A stretch of 64,000 bases of DNA, taken from contig NZ_MUXW01000015.1 in assembly GCF_002015085.1 (NCBI RefSeq), forward strand, positions 1 through 64,000. Direction: 5' to 3'. The stretch is from Glaesserella parasuis. Lineage in GTDB: Bacteria; Pseudomonadota; Gammaproteobacteria; Enterobacterales; Pasteurellaceae. Made by a program: the position numbers and the translations under genes. Within the stretch, counting starts at the first letter, position 1; every line of letters starts with the position of its first letter. Shown here piece after piece: positions 9,429-17,950 of the stretch. Under the pieces are notes generated by a model. That model saw nothing but the letters and a program-made list of their open reading frames with translations. It was not told the origin of the DNA and made no database searches.

Positions 9429-11024
9429 ATGAAATTATTAGAAGTCAATAATTTAGATGTCTATCTTAAAACCGATGAAGAATTGGTACACGCAGTGCGT
9501 TCGGTTTCTTTCAGTGTGGAAAAAGGACAAACTTTAGCGATTGTCGGCGAGTCAGGATCAGGGAAATCGGTCACTTCAATGTCGATAATGCAATTGCTGC
9601 CACATAACATTGTTACCTATGGCGAAAATTCTTCGATTATTTTTGAAGGGCAAGATATTTTACGTTTCTCAGATAAGCAGATGCAATCATTGCGAGGTGA
9701 TCGTATCGGTATGATTTTCCAAGAGCCGATGACCTCTCTTAACCCATTTATGCGGATTGGGGAACAGGTTGCCGAAGCGGTGAGTACCCATAATCCACTG
9801 TTGAGCAAACAGCAGGCTCACGAAAAAGCATTAGCGATGTTACAGAAAGTGAAAATCCCAGATGCTGAGAAAAAAATGGTCTGCTATCCTCACGAGTTTT
9901 CAGGCGGACAGTTGCAACGCATAATGATTGCAATGGCGATCATCAATAAACCTGACTTATTGATTGCAGATGAACCAACCACTGCCCTTGACGTAACTAC
10001 TCAAGCGGAAATTTTAGACTTAATGCACGATCTGCAAGCAGATATGGGAATGGCGATCATTTTGATTTCCCACGATCTTCGTTTAGTGCATAAATACAGT
10101 GACGATGTATGTGTAATGCAAAATGGCGAAATCATTGAGCGAGGGAACACTGAAGAAGTCTTTAAAAACCCTCTGCACCCTTACACCATTGAGCTACTTA
10201 CGCCGATACCAAGCGATCTAAAACATCAAGTGGCGGAAAATGCTCCAACGCTCATTACTGCAGAAAATGTGGATATAGATTACATTTTAAAACGCAATCT
10301 ATTTGGCAAACCGACCAAAGTATTTAATGCCGTGAAAAATATTTCACTCGATCTGAAAGTAGGAGAAACCTTAGGGATCGTGGGCGAGTCGGGATCAGGC
10401 AAATCGACACTTGGGCGAGCGATTATGCAGATCTTAACCTATCGAGGAAAAATTGCCTTTGCAGATCAAGAGATCGCAACGCTATCCAACGAACAGCGTC
10501 AAGCCTTGAAGAAAGATATGCAAATGGTATTCCAAGATCCGTTTAACTCACTCTCTCCACGCTTGACAGTCGGTGAGATCGTCGGCGAAGGCTTATCCGT
10601 GCATTATCCACAAATGAGCAAAGAAGAGCGTCGTCAAAAAGTGATGAAAACTTTGGAAGAAGTTAATCTTTCGCCATCAATGATCAACCGTTATCCCCAC
10701 GAGTTTTCAGGCGGACAACGCCAACGGATTGCGATTGCCAGAGCGATTATTCTTGAGCCAAAATTCGTCTTACTTGATGAGCCAACCTCAGCCCTTGACC
10801 GTTCAACACAATTAACGGTGGTAGAATTACTGAATAATCTCCAACGCAAATATGGCTTAAGCTACATTTTTATCAGCCACGATTTAGCGGTGGTAAGAGC
10901 ATTGAGTAACAGAGTAATTGTGATGAGCAAAGGGGAAGTGGTAGAGCAGGGCGAAGCCAAACAGATCTTCGAGCAACCAAAAGACGAGTACACCAAGCGG
11001 TTAATTGAAGCGTCGAATTTGTAA
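9429..11024 (+). CDS. oppDF: Fused dual ATPase of the oligopeptide transporter (OppD-OppF fusion, YejF-like)
   Basis: Provides both nucleotide-binding domains of the Opp importer in one 531-residue chain. The first cassette has Walker A GESGSGKS at 40-47 and signature FSGGQ near 158. The second has Walker A GESGSGKS near 319-326 and signature FSGGQRQR near 426. Each is followed by a DEPT Walker B and an oligopeptide-transporter C-terminal tail. In E. coli the Opp ATPases are two proteins, OppD and OppF. This chain instead has the architecture of YejF/GsiA, combined with true OppA-B-C partners. It ends the operon. Confidence 0.85.
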   Translation: MKLLEVNNLDVYLKTDEELVHAVRSVSFSVEKGQTLAIVGESGSGKSVTSMSIMQLLPHNIVTYGENSSIIFEGQDILRFSDKQMQSLRGDRIGMIFQEPMTSLNPFMRIGEQVAEAVSTHNPLLSKQQAHEKALAMLQKVKIPDAEKKMVCYPHEFSGGQLQRIMIAMAIINKPDLLIADEPTTALDVTTQAEILDLMHDLQADMGMAIILISHDLRLVHKYSDDVCVMQNGEIIERGNTEEVFKNPLHPYTIELLTPIPSDLKHQVAENAPTLITAENVDIDYILKRNLFGKPTKVFNAVKNISLDLKVGETLGIVGESGSGKSTLGRAIMQILTYRGKIAFADQEIATLSNEQRQALKKDMQMVFQDPFNSLSPRLTVGEIVGEGLSVHYPQMSKEERRQKVMKTLEEVNLSPSMINRYPHEFSGGQRQRIAIARAIILEPKFVLLDEPTSALDRSTQLTVVELLNNLQRKYGLSYIFISHDLAVVRALSNRVIVMSKGEVVEQGEAKQIFEQPKDEYTKRLIEASNL

Positions 11025-11032
11025 ATCAGCAA

Positions 11033-11073
11033 GGCATAGTAGAACAGGGGAATTTATCTTTTTCTACTATGCC
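11033..11073. terminator. Inverted repeat/terminator between oppDF and uup
   Basis: GGCATAGTAGAA (11033-11044) is repeated in reverse complement (11062-11073) around an 18-base spacer. It sits between convergent genes. The GGCATAGT end motif recurs at 58918 and, in partial form, at 31085, so it may be a small repeat family used as a terminator. Confidence 0.6.
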
Positions 11074-11093
11074 CCAAGTTTTAGGTAACTGTA

Positions 11094-13094
11094 TTAACAA
11101 ATGCCATTCTTAATATTCTCAAGCTCTTCCCAACGTTCAAACGCTTGTTCTAATGCCATTTCCGTATCCGCCAGTTTTTGTAACTGGGTTTGCGTATAGC
11201 TTGGATCTTTAGTAAAGAAATCCGCACTATTCACTTCGGCTTGTAAGGCTTCAATTTCTGCTTCAAGCTGTTCCATTTTTTCAGGCAGGGCTTCTAACTC
11301 TCGTTGTTCTTTATAAGAAAGTTTGACCTTCTTTCCCTCCCCCTGCTTGCGGGGGGAGGTGTCCGCAGGACGGAGGGGGGCATTCTCGCTTTCTACAAGC
11401 GGTGCTTTCTCAACGTTTTTTTGCAAATTCCCATTGCCCTCTCCCTGATTGCGGGGGGAGGTGTCCGAAGGACGGAGGGGAGCTTTTGAGGCAAAATAAT
11501 TAGCCTGTTGTTGCTTCGCATCGTGGTAGCCACCGATATATTTATTCACAACCCCTTCGCCTTCAAAGATGTAGCATTCCGTTGCAGTATTGTCGATAAA
11601 TTGACGATCGTGGCTGACAATAATCAAAGTGCCTTGATAATCCGCCAACATCTCTTCCAGTAGCTCTAAGGTTTCTACATCAAGATCGTTGGTGGGTTCG
11701 TCCAAAATCAGTAAGTTATTTGGTTTCAACAATAATTTAGCTAATAACAATCGGTTACGCTCACCGCCCGATAACGCTTTAACTGGGGTCATCGCTCGTT
11801 TCGGTGGAAATAAGAAATCTTGCAAATAGCCAAGAACGTGACGTTTTACCCCATTGACTTCAATATCTTGCTTGCCGTCCGCTACGTTGTCCATCACCGT
11901 CTTTTCAGGATCAAGCTCTGCTCGGTATTGATCGAAATAGGCAACTTCTAGCTTGGTTCCGCAACGCACTGTTCCTGCTGTCGGTTGAATTTCGCCAAGC
12001 AATAACTTAATCAACGTCGTTTTACCAATCCCGTTTGCACCGATAAAGGCAATTTTATCGCCACGCAAAATCGTAGTGCTGAAGTTTTTCAGCAAGGTTT
12101 TGCCTGTCACTTCGTAACTGGCATTTTCCACTTCAAATACAATTTTGCCTGAACGAGCGGTCTGATCGAGCTGAATTTTTACCGTGCCTTGTACTTCTCG
12201 GCGTGCTTTACGCTCTTCTCGCAAGGCTTTCAAGGCTCTCACACGTCCTTCATTACGAGTGCGACGAGCTTTAATCCCTTGGCGGATCCAAACTTCTTCT
12301 TGGGCTAATTTTTTATCAAACAGCTCATTTTGTAAGGCTTCTACACGCAAGTCTTCGGCTTTAGTTTCAAGGTAAACATCGTAATTACTTGGATAGGAAA
12401 CTAGTTTGCCCCGATCTAAATCAACGATACGAGTTGCCATTTTACGAATAAAAGCACGGTCGTGAGAGATGAAAATAATACTACCTTTAAACTCTAACAA
12501 CAGATTTTCTAACCAAGCAATCGTATCCACATCTAAATGGTTGGTCGGTTCGTCCAACAGTAACACATCAGGATCCGCCACCAACGCACGAGCCAACGCC
12601 GCACGGCGAACCCAACCGCCCGACAGCTCGCACAACCGTTTTTCAGGATCAAGCTCTAACAGCTTCAAGGTATCTTGAATACGGTTTTCAAACTGCCAAC
12701 CGTTTGCGTGTTCTAGTTGGGCCTGAACTTGCGAAAGTTGCGACATCAGCGTATCGCTGTAATCTGTCAGCATTTGTTGAGAAATGTGGTGATATTGCTT
12801 TAAAAGATCGGCTAAATGCGCGATCCCTTCTGCGACATAATCAAAAACGGTATCTTCAATATGGCGGGGCGGATCTTGTTCTAAACGGGTGACAACAATA
12901 TCTTTTTCAAAAATCAACTTGCCATCGTCTAGCTGAACTTCGCCAGCCAGCACTTTCATTAAGGTCGATTTGCCTGCCCCGTTTCGTCCGACAAGACAGA
13001 CACGTTCGCCCTGTTCAATGTGTAATTCAGTGTGATCAAGTAGTGGATGATCGCCAAAGCCTAAGTAGGCGTTAGAAAGGTTAATTAAAGCCAT
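11094..13094 (-). CDS. uup: ABC-F family ATPase Uup
   Basis: A cytoplasmic ABC-F ATPase with two cassettes and no membrane domain. Family members act on ribosomes, and Uup also affects transposon precise excision and replication-linked repair in E. coli. Walker A is GRNGAGKST (36-44) in the first cassette and GANGIGKTT in the second; LSGGW and LSGGE signatures follow. The C-terminal region is a predicted coiled coil (glutamate/leucine rich). The start was set at MALINL (13094), which matches homologues; an in-frame upstream start adds ten unrelated residues. At 666 residues it is about 30 longer than E. coli Uup. The excess is a linker between cassette 2 and the coiled coil, made of two in-frame copies of a GC-rich DNA repeat plus an uptake sequence. 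Confidence 0.9.
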   Translation of the reverse strand: MALINLSNAYLGFGDHPLLDHTELHIEQGERVCLVGRNGAGKSTLMKVLAGEVQLDDGKLIFEKDIVVTRLEQDPPRHIEDTVFDYVAEGIAHLADLLKQYHHISQQMLTDYSDTLMSQLSQVQAQLEHANGWQFENRIQDTLKLLELDPEKRLCELSGGWVRRAALARALVADPDVLLLDEPTNHLDVDTIAWLENLLLEFKGSIIFISHDRAFIRKMATRIVDLDRGKLVSYPSNYDVYLETKAEDLRVEALQNELFDKKLAQEEVWIRQGIKARRTRNEGRVRALKALREERKARREVQGTVKIQLDQTARSGKIVFEVENASYEVTGKTLLKNFSTTILRGDKIAFIGANGIGKTTLIKLLLGEIQPTAGTVRCGTKLEVAYFDQYRAELDPEKTVMDNVADGKQDIEVNGVKRHVLGYLQDFLFPPKRAMTPVKALSGGERNRLLLAKLLLKPNNLLILDEPTNDLDVETLELLEEMLADYQGTLIIVSHDRQFIDNTATECYIFEGEGVVNKYIGGYHDAKQQQANYFASKAPLRPSDTSPRNQGEGNGNLQKNVEKAPLVESENAPLRPADTSPRKQGEGKKVKLSYKEQRELEALPEKMEQLEAEIEALQAEVNSADFFTKDPSYTQTQLQKLADTEMALEQAFERWEELENIKNGIC
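11335..11381. repeat. GC-rich repeat copy 1 inside uup
   Basis: About 47 bases, strongly G-rich on this strand, with local inverted symmetry (CCTCCCCC against GGGGGGAGG, and TCCGCAGGACGGA). It encodes part of the uup linker (peptide APLRPADTSPRKQGEG). Copy 2 at 11437 differs at only a handful of positions. Confidence 0.85.
11395..11427. repeat. DNA uptake sequence within uup
   Basis: ACAAGCGGTGC followed at the expected distance by TTTTTTTGCAAATT, i.e. a full Apl-type uptake signal. It lies between the two GC-rich repeat copies and is read in frame. Confidence 0.75.
11437..11483. repeat. GC-rich repeat copy 2 inside uup
   Basis: Near-identical to the copy at 11335 and in the same orientation. 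It encodes APLRPSDTSPRNQGEG on the minus strand, so the protein carries a duplicated 16-residue peptide. Confidence 0.85.
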
Positions 13095-13345
13095 AGAATA
13101 TCTGTTGAAATAAAAATTTCGCAAATTTTAGCAGTTTTCCTACCGCTTGTAAGTGATTTAATAAAGTGAAGTAATGAAAGTATAAAAGTGGTTTGAGATT
13201 GCATTAAACTTAGTGAGATTGTACTGATTTGGGAGGTAATGGAAAGAGAAGCTATTACTGCCCATGGGTAATACTGTTCTTTTTGTGTATGAAGTTTATT
13301 ACAAAGTTTGCTACAATCCATTCCCATCATAGATACGGAGGCAAA

Positions 13346-16063
13346 ATGCAAGTTGTTACAAAGCTCATACCTACCAAACTGATTTCCAGTAAATCTACAC
13401 AAAACACACGTTCAGCAAATCAAAATATTGAACGCAGTGAGCTTTTAAAAAAACTTGCCGATGTTCCGCACTACCCTTTAACTGTCGTGATTGCCCCTGC
13501 TGGCTATGGCAAAACGACATTAATTTCCCAATGGAAAGAACGCTTATTAGCGAAAAATGAGCAAGTCGCTTGGTTTGCTTTAGATGAAAGCGATAATAAC
13601 GCTGAACAGTTTTGTCACTATTTTTCATCGGCATTAACCAAAGCCACAGGCATTTCACTGCAAGGGATAACCTATAAAAATAACTTGGTGGATTATTTTG
13701 GACAGCTCTTGGTCTTACTGGATAATGTTCCCCGTCGGTTTTATCTGATTATTGACGATTACCACCTGATTGATAATCCCGAAATCCACGATGCCCTGCG
13801 TTTTTGGTTGAAACATCAACCTGATACAATGAGCCTAGTGCTACTTTCTCGCCTTACGCCACCATTAAGCATTACCAACTTGCGTATTCACGAAAAACTG
13901 CTCGAAATTGACGTGCATCAGCTAGCCTTTACCCCAGCAGAAACCCGTCAATTTTTTGAACAAAAACTCAATGAAACATTGAGTGACGAAGTGATTTTTG
14001 CGTTATGTGAACGTGTGGAAGGCTGGGCAACGGCATTGCAACTGATGATCTTTGCCATTAAACAAAATGCAGAACTGTTACATTTCCCTGAAAAATTACT
14101 GACCAAGCTCAATCAGCAACATATCGCTGACTATCTTAACGAAGAAGTTTTTCATTATGTCGATCCTGACATCAAACGCTTTATGCAACGTTGTGCGGTT
14201 TTACGTTCAATGAATGAAAAGTTGGTTGTAGCTCTTACTCAAGATGAAAATGGGGTCAAGCGGTTAGATGAGCTAGAAAAATTGGGATTGTTCATCACAC
14301 GAATGACCCACGATGATGACGAAATCTGGTGGAAATTTCACCCGATTTTAGCTGCCTATCTCTCACAAAGTTGTCGCTTGGAATTACCAAATGAATGGCA
14401 ACAGCTACACCAAACTGCCGCAATGATGTGGCTAAAACTGGGCTATGGCTCAGAAGCTCTCTACCACGCTCAAATGCTAGAAGATCCACAAACGCTCTAC
14501 CAAATACTGCAAGAACACGGCTGGGCATTATTCCATCAAGGGCAACTCAAATTATTGGAAGACTGTTTAAGCCACTTGCCATCAGAACAGATATGGCAAA
14601 ATGAAAATCTTGTTCTACTCAAAGCGTGGTTAGCACAAAGTCAGCACCGTCACCAAGAAGTAAGCGGTATTTTGCAAAAATTCCAACCAAAGTTACCGCT
14701 TACTGAGAGTTTGCAAGGGCGTTTTGACGCATTAAAAGCCCAAGTGGCAATCAATGCTGGCGACGAAGAACAAGCCTATTTAATTGCCAACCAAGCCTTA
14801 GCTAATTTGTCTGATGAATTTGATTATGCCCAAATTGTGGCGAAATCCGTGATTGGTGAAGCTCAACATTGTCGTGGTTATCTCAAAGAAAGTTTAGCCT
14901 TAATGCAACAAGTTGAAAAAATGGCAACCAGTCAGCGAGCGTATCACCACTGGCTTTGGTCTAAATTACAACAGTCTGAAATCCTATCGGCACAAGGCTT
15001 TTGGCAATCCGCCTATGATTTATTAAAAGAAACCACTTTACAAACCAAAGAATTTCATCAAATTCCGATGAATGAATTTTTGCTACGCTTAAAAGGGCAA
15101 ATTTTATGGGAATGGCACCATCTTGACCAAGCTGAAGCAATGGCGAATGCAGGTATTGAAGTGTTAGAAAAGGAAGAAGAACGTATTCAAAGCCTTGCCT
15201 TATTAGCCAAAATTTCCCTAACCAAAGGGGATTTAAACAACGCAGAACGTCTAATTGAGCAGTGCCGAATGCTACTGGCTCGTTGTTCGCCCCATAAAGA
15301 CTGGGTAACAGCACTTGATGAAATCCAGCTAATCTATTGGCAAATGCGGAATGAAACTCGCTATTTAGAAGGCTGGCTGGCTCAAGCCAATTTCCCTAGT
15401 CAAGAGCATAACCACTTTACCCAACGCCAATGGCGAAATATCGCCCGTTGTTACCTGCTACAAGGAGATTACGAACAAGCATTGCGTATTCTCAACAGCT
15501 TACTACGTACTACAGCGATTTTTAATTTAGTGAGCGATAGCCAACGTGCATTAATTTTGCGTAATCGAGTTTACACTTTACAAGGCAAGCCTGATTTAGC
15601 TCAAAGAGATCTCATTCAAGCCCTAAATTTAAGCCAACAGACCAACTTTATCAGTGCATTTGTGATTGAAGGCGAAATAATGGCACAGCAAATTCGCCAG
15701 CTACTGCAACTTAATGTATTAGAAGAACTTTCTACCCATAAAGCCCAATTTATTTTGCGTAGCATTAACCAGCATAACCGCCATAAAACAGCACATTTTG
15801 ATGAAGAGTTTGTCAAAAACTTACTTGCTAACCCACAAGTGCCAGAACTGCTCAAAATCAGTCCGCTTACTCAACGAGAATGGCAAGTGCTAGGGTTAAT
15901 TTATTCAGGTTACAGCAACGAACAGATCTCTCAAGAACTGGTTGTTGCAATGACCACCATCAAAACCCATATACGCAATCTCTACCAGAAAATCGGCGTG
16001 GCAAATCGTGCTGAGGCGATTGAATATACTCGCAGTTTGTTGCGAATGATGGGGTATATCTAG
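13346..16063 (+). CDS. malT: LuxR-family transcriptional activator MalT
   Basis: A STAND-type ATP-dependent activator of maltose/maltodextrin genes that responds to maltotriose. Walker A is PAGYGKTT (51-58). The long middle region is helical with TPR-like repeats. A LuxR-type helix-turn-helix (LTQREWQVLGLI ... TIKTHIRNLYQKIG) occupies the last 60 or so residues. The start at 13346 follows CGGAGG and yields 905 residues, matching the roughly 900 of E. coli MalT; the reading frame is open further upstream. No maltose gene is adjacent. No convincing CRP box was found in the 220 bases upstream, although malT is CRP-controlled in E. coli. Confidence 0.9.
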   Translation: MQVVTKLIPTKLISSKSTQNTRSANQNIERSELLKKLADVPHYPLTVVIAPAGYGKTTLISQWKERLLAKNEQVAWFALDESDNNAEQFCHYFSSALTKATGISLQGITYKNNLVDYFGQLLVLLDNVPRRFYLIIDDYHLIDNPEIHDALRFWLKHQPDTMSLVLLSRLTPPLSITNLRIHEKLLEIDVHQLAFTPAETRQFFEQKLNETLSDEVIFALCERVEGWATALQLMIFAIKQNAELLHFPEKLLTKLNQQHIADYLNEEVFHYVDPDIKRFMQRCAVLRSMNEKLVVALTQDENGVKRLDELEKLGLFITRMTHDDDEIWWKFHPILAAYLSQSCRLELPNEWQQLHQTAAMMWLKLGYGSEALYHAQMLEDPQTLYQILQEHGWALFHQGQLKLLEDCLSHLPSEQIWQNENLVLLKAWLAQSQHRHQEVSGILQKFQPKLPLTESLQGRFDALKAQVAINAGDEEQAYLIANQALANLSDEFDYAQIVAKSVIGEAQHCRGYLKESLALMQQVEKMATSQRAYHHWLWSKLQQSEILSAQGFWQSAYDLLKETTLQTKEFHQIPMNEFLLRLKGQILWEWHHLDQAEAMANAGIEVLEKEEERIQSLALLAKISLTKGDLNNAERLIEQCRMLLARCSPHKDWVTALDEIQLIYWQMRNETRYLEGWLAQANFPSQEHNHFTQRQWRNIARCYLLQGDYEQALRILNSLLRTTAIFNLVSDSQRALILRNRVYTLQGKPDLAQRDLIQALNLSQQTNFISAFVIEGEIMAQQIRQLLQLNVLEELSTHKAQFILRSINQHNRHKTAHFDEEFVKNLLANPQVPELLKISPLTQREWQVLGLIYSGYSNEQISQELVVAMTTIKTHIRNLYQKIGVANRAEAIEYTRSLLRMMGYI

Positions 16064-16268
16064 ATAAAGTAGAAAATCAACAATCAATTTAGAATCTATT
16101 CTTCATATATATTTCTTTTTATTTAAGTTGTTTTAGTCTAAAGTTTGGATGTATATGAATGTGGATATTATTTTATACAATAATATTTTCTATTAATCTA
16201 ATTAATGTTTATTGGTAAATCACTATTATGATTTTTTCAAATGTGATTTGATATAAGAGAGAAATATA

Positions 16269-16580
16269 ATGGCTAATTTGTCCCCTGATGAAGCAATTGA
16301 GCTTGCATATGATATTTTTTTAGAAATGGCTTCAGATAATTTAGAGCCTGCAGATATTTTACTTTTTAATTTGCAATTTGAAGAACGTGGAGCGGTGGAA
16401 ATGGTTGAAACTAGTGAAAATTGGGAGCAAGAAATCGGTGTTTTAATTGATCCAGATGCTTTTGCTGAAGTTTGGATTGGTTTGATAAATCAGAATGATG
16501 AGATGGATGATATTTTTGCACGTTTTTTAATTTCCAATGATGCTGAGAATAGAGAATATCATGTAATTTGGAAGAGTTAG
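16269..16580 (+). CDS. DUF440 acidic protein (HI1450/YciU-type, putative dsDNA mimic)
   Basis: A 103-residue, strongly acidic protein. It closely resembles the H. influenzae HI1450 / E. coli YciU family (IAYDIFLEMA-, ADILLFNLQFEERG- and FHVIWK-type blocks are visible). The solved structure of HI1450 led to the proposal that the family mimics double-stranded DNA and may bind HU-like proteins; the function is not firmly established. A bidirectional terminator follows. It stands alone, with a 205-base upstream region in which no clear regulatory site was recognised. Confidence 0.85.
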   Translation: MANLSPDEAIELAYDIFLEMASDNLEPADILLFNLQFEERGAVEMVETSENWEQEIGVLIDPDAFAEVWIGLINQNDEMDDIFARFLISNDAENREYHVIWKS

Positions 16581-16653
16581 AGGATGTAATTGAGGGGACG
16601 GAGTCAAGGTAACCATTAATTTATTTTAGTCTAATCTTTTTAATCTGGATATA

Positions 16654-16684
16654 ATAAAGGCAGCTTTTGAGAAGCTGCCTTTAT
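16654..16684. terminator. Bidirectional terminator between the DUF440 gene and hemY
   Basis: A perfect 13-bp stem (ATAAAGGCAGCTT and its complement) with a 5-base loop and A/T tails on both sides, placed between convergent genes. Confidence 0.9.
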
Positions 16685-16689
16685 AGTCA

Positions 16690-17940
16690 TTATTTTTCGA
16701 TCTCTTGTGGCAACGCCAACACTGTTTCCACTGGTTTGGCTTCGACATTGACCTCTTTCAGATCTTCTTGTTTTAATCTATTCGCTAATTCGACATCGTG
16801 GGTCTGCTCTGCGACATACAGTGCCATAATGCGATCTTTCGCGATACACTCTTTATGCTCAAGCAGTTGCACAAAGTAAGGTTTCGCTTTGTCGAAATGT
16901 CCTGCTCTGGTGTGGATATAACCTAGTACACGCGCGTAATCGTCACTGTAACGCTCTTCCGCTTTGCTGTTGCGTTTTAAGAGAACTTTGAATAGTTTAT
17001 GTTCTTCATCAACTTGTAAGCGTGTTAATTCTGGATAGAGCAACACAAGTTGTTCATCTTGATATTTTTTCACAGTTTCAAGAGCGATTTCTTGAGCAGA
17101 CTCGTGATCGTCTGTGTCAATTAAGCGTTTAATCAAGCCAACGCGAACGTAAATAGAACGACGGCGGCGGCTTGGTTGATTATCCCACCATTTTAATAAG
17201 CCTTCTTGACCTTCTTCATTCATAATTTCATCTAATAAGCCGTCATTGACTTGCTGTTCAAGTCTTTCGTACTCTTCTGCCAATAAGAAACTACGTTGTC
17301 CGATTTGTTCTAATACGTCATCGAGTGCTTTGTAAGCCTTCGATTTTTGGTAGATTTCAATCGCAAGGCGTAAGGCTTCAACGTTGTTTGGAGCAAGGAC
17401 TAATAAGCTATCGACCGCACTGCGTGCCGCAGGGAGTTTGCCTTGTAGCAGTAAAATTCGTGTGCGAGCAATTTCAACGGCAACATTGTTTGGGCCAGCG
17501 ATTTTAGCGGCTTCAATTAAATACTTGTTCGCATTGAGTTCGTCGCCTCGTTGTTGAGCAGCTTCGGCAGCTTTGATGAAGTTTAACACTGGCTCGGCGG
17601 CGTGTTTTGCATTTTTTGCAATTAATCTCTCCGCTTTAGAGTAATCCCCTTCGGTCATTTTCATTAAGCCTTTGAGGGTTTGCTGTTGTGCTTTTTTACG
17701 TTTGCGATCGCCAAACCATTGATAAGCACCTCGACTTAACCCAAAGAAACGGCGGACAATCCACTCTATTGCATAAACCACTGCCATAGCTACCGCAAAA
17801 AAGACCACGAGCATTACTAGGCTCATTTCAATCACTTTGCCTGCGGTTTCAATGCGTACATAACCTTGATGCCCCGAAATATAAGGCCCTAAAATTAAGC
17901 CTGCAAGGACAATTAGCATTAAAAAGAGAACGCGAAACAT
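16690..17940 (-). CDS. hemY: HemY protein (TPR membrane protein of the hem operon)
   Basis: An inner-membrane protein encoded with early haem-synthesis genes. Its biochemical role in haem formation is not settled. Two N-terminal membrane spans (about 4-24 and 40-62) precede a cytoplasmic/periplasmic helical region with TPR-like repeats. The 416-residue length is usual. Last gene of the hemC-D-X-Y operon, 10 bases after hemX. Not to be confused with the Gram-positive HemY oxidase. Confidence 0.88.
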   Translation of the reverse strand: MFRVLFLMLIVLAGLILGPYISGHQGYVRIETAGKVIEMSLVMLVVFFAVAMAVVYAIEWIVRRFFGLSRGAYQWFGDRKRKKAQQQTLKGLMKMTEGDYSKAERLIAKNAKHAAEPVLNFIKAAEAAQQRGDELNANKYLIEAAKIAGPNNVAVEIARTRILLLQGKLPAARSAVDSLLVLAPNNVEALRLAIEIYQKSKAYKALDDVLEQIGQRSFLLAEEYERLEQQVNDGLLDEIMNEEGQEGLLKWWDNQPSRRRRSIYVRVGLIKRLIDTDDHESAQEIALETVKKYQDEQLVLLYPELTRLQVDEEHKLFKVLLKRNSKAEERYSDDYARVLGYIHTRAGHFDKAKPYFVQLLEHKECIAKDRIMALYVAEQTHDVELANRLKQEDLKEVNVEAKPVETVLALPQEIEK

Positions 17941-17950
17941 AATCTATCTC

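Noticed and set aside
9429..11024. A yejABEF microcin C transporter
   Set aside because: The ATPase is YejF-like, but the binding protein and permeases match OppA, OppB and OppC far better.
11304..11489. Plus-strand reading frame across the uup repeats
   Set aside because: Created by the GC-rich repeats on the non-coding strand; Uup is continuous on the other strand.
13085..13402. 105-codon minus-strand reading frame over the uup/malT intergenic region
   Set aside because: It overlaps the starts of both genes, has no family resemblance and no SD; it is a chance frame.
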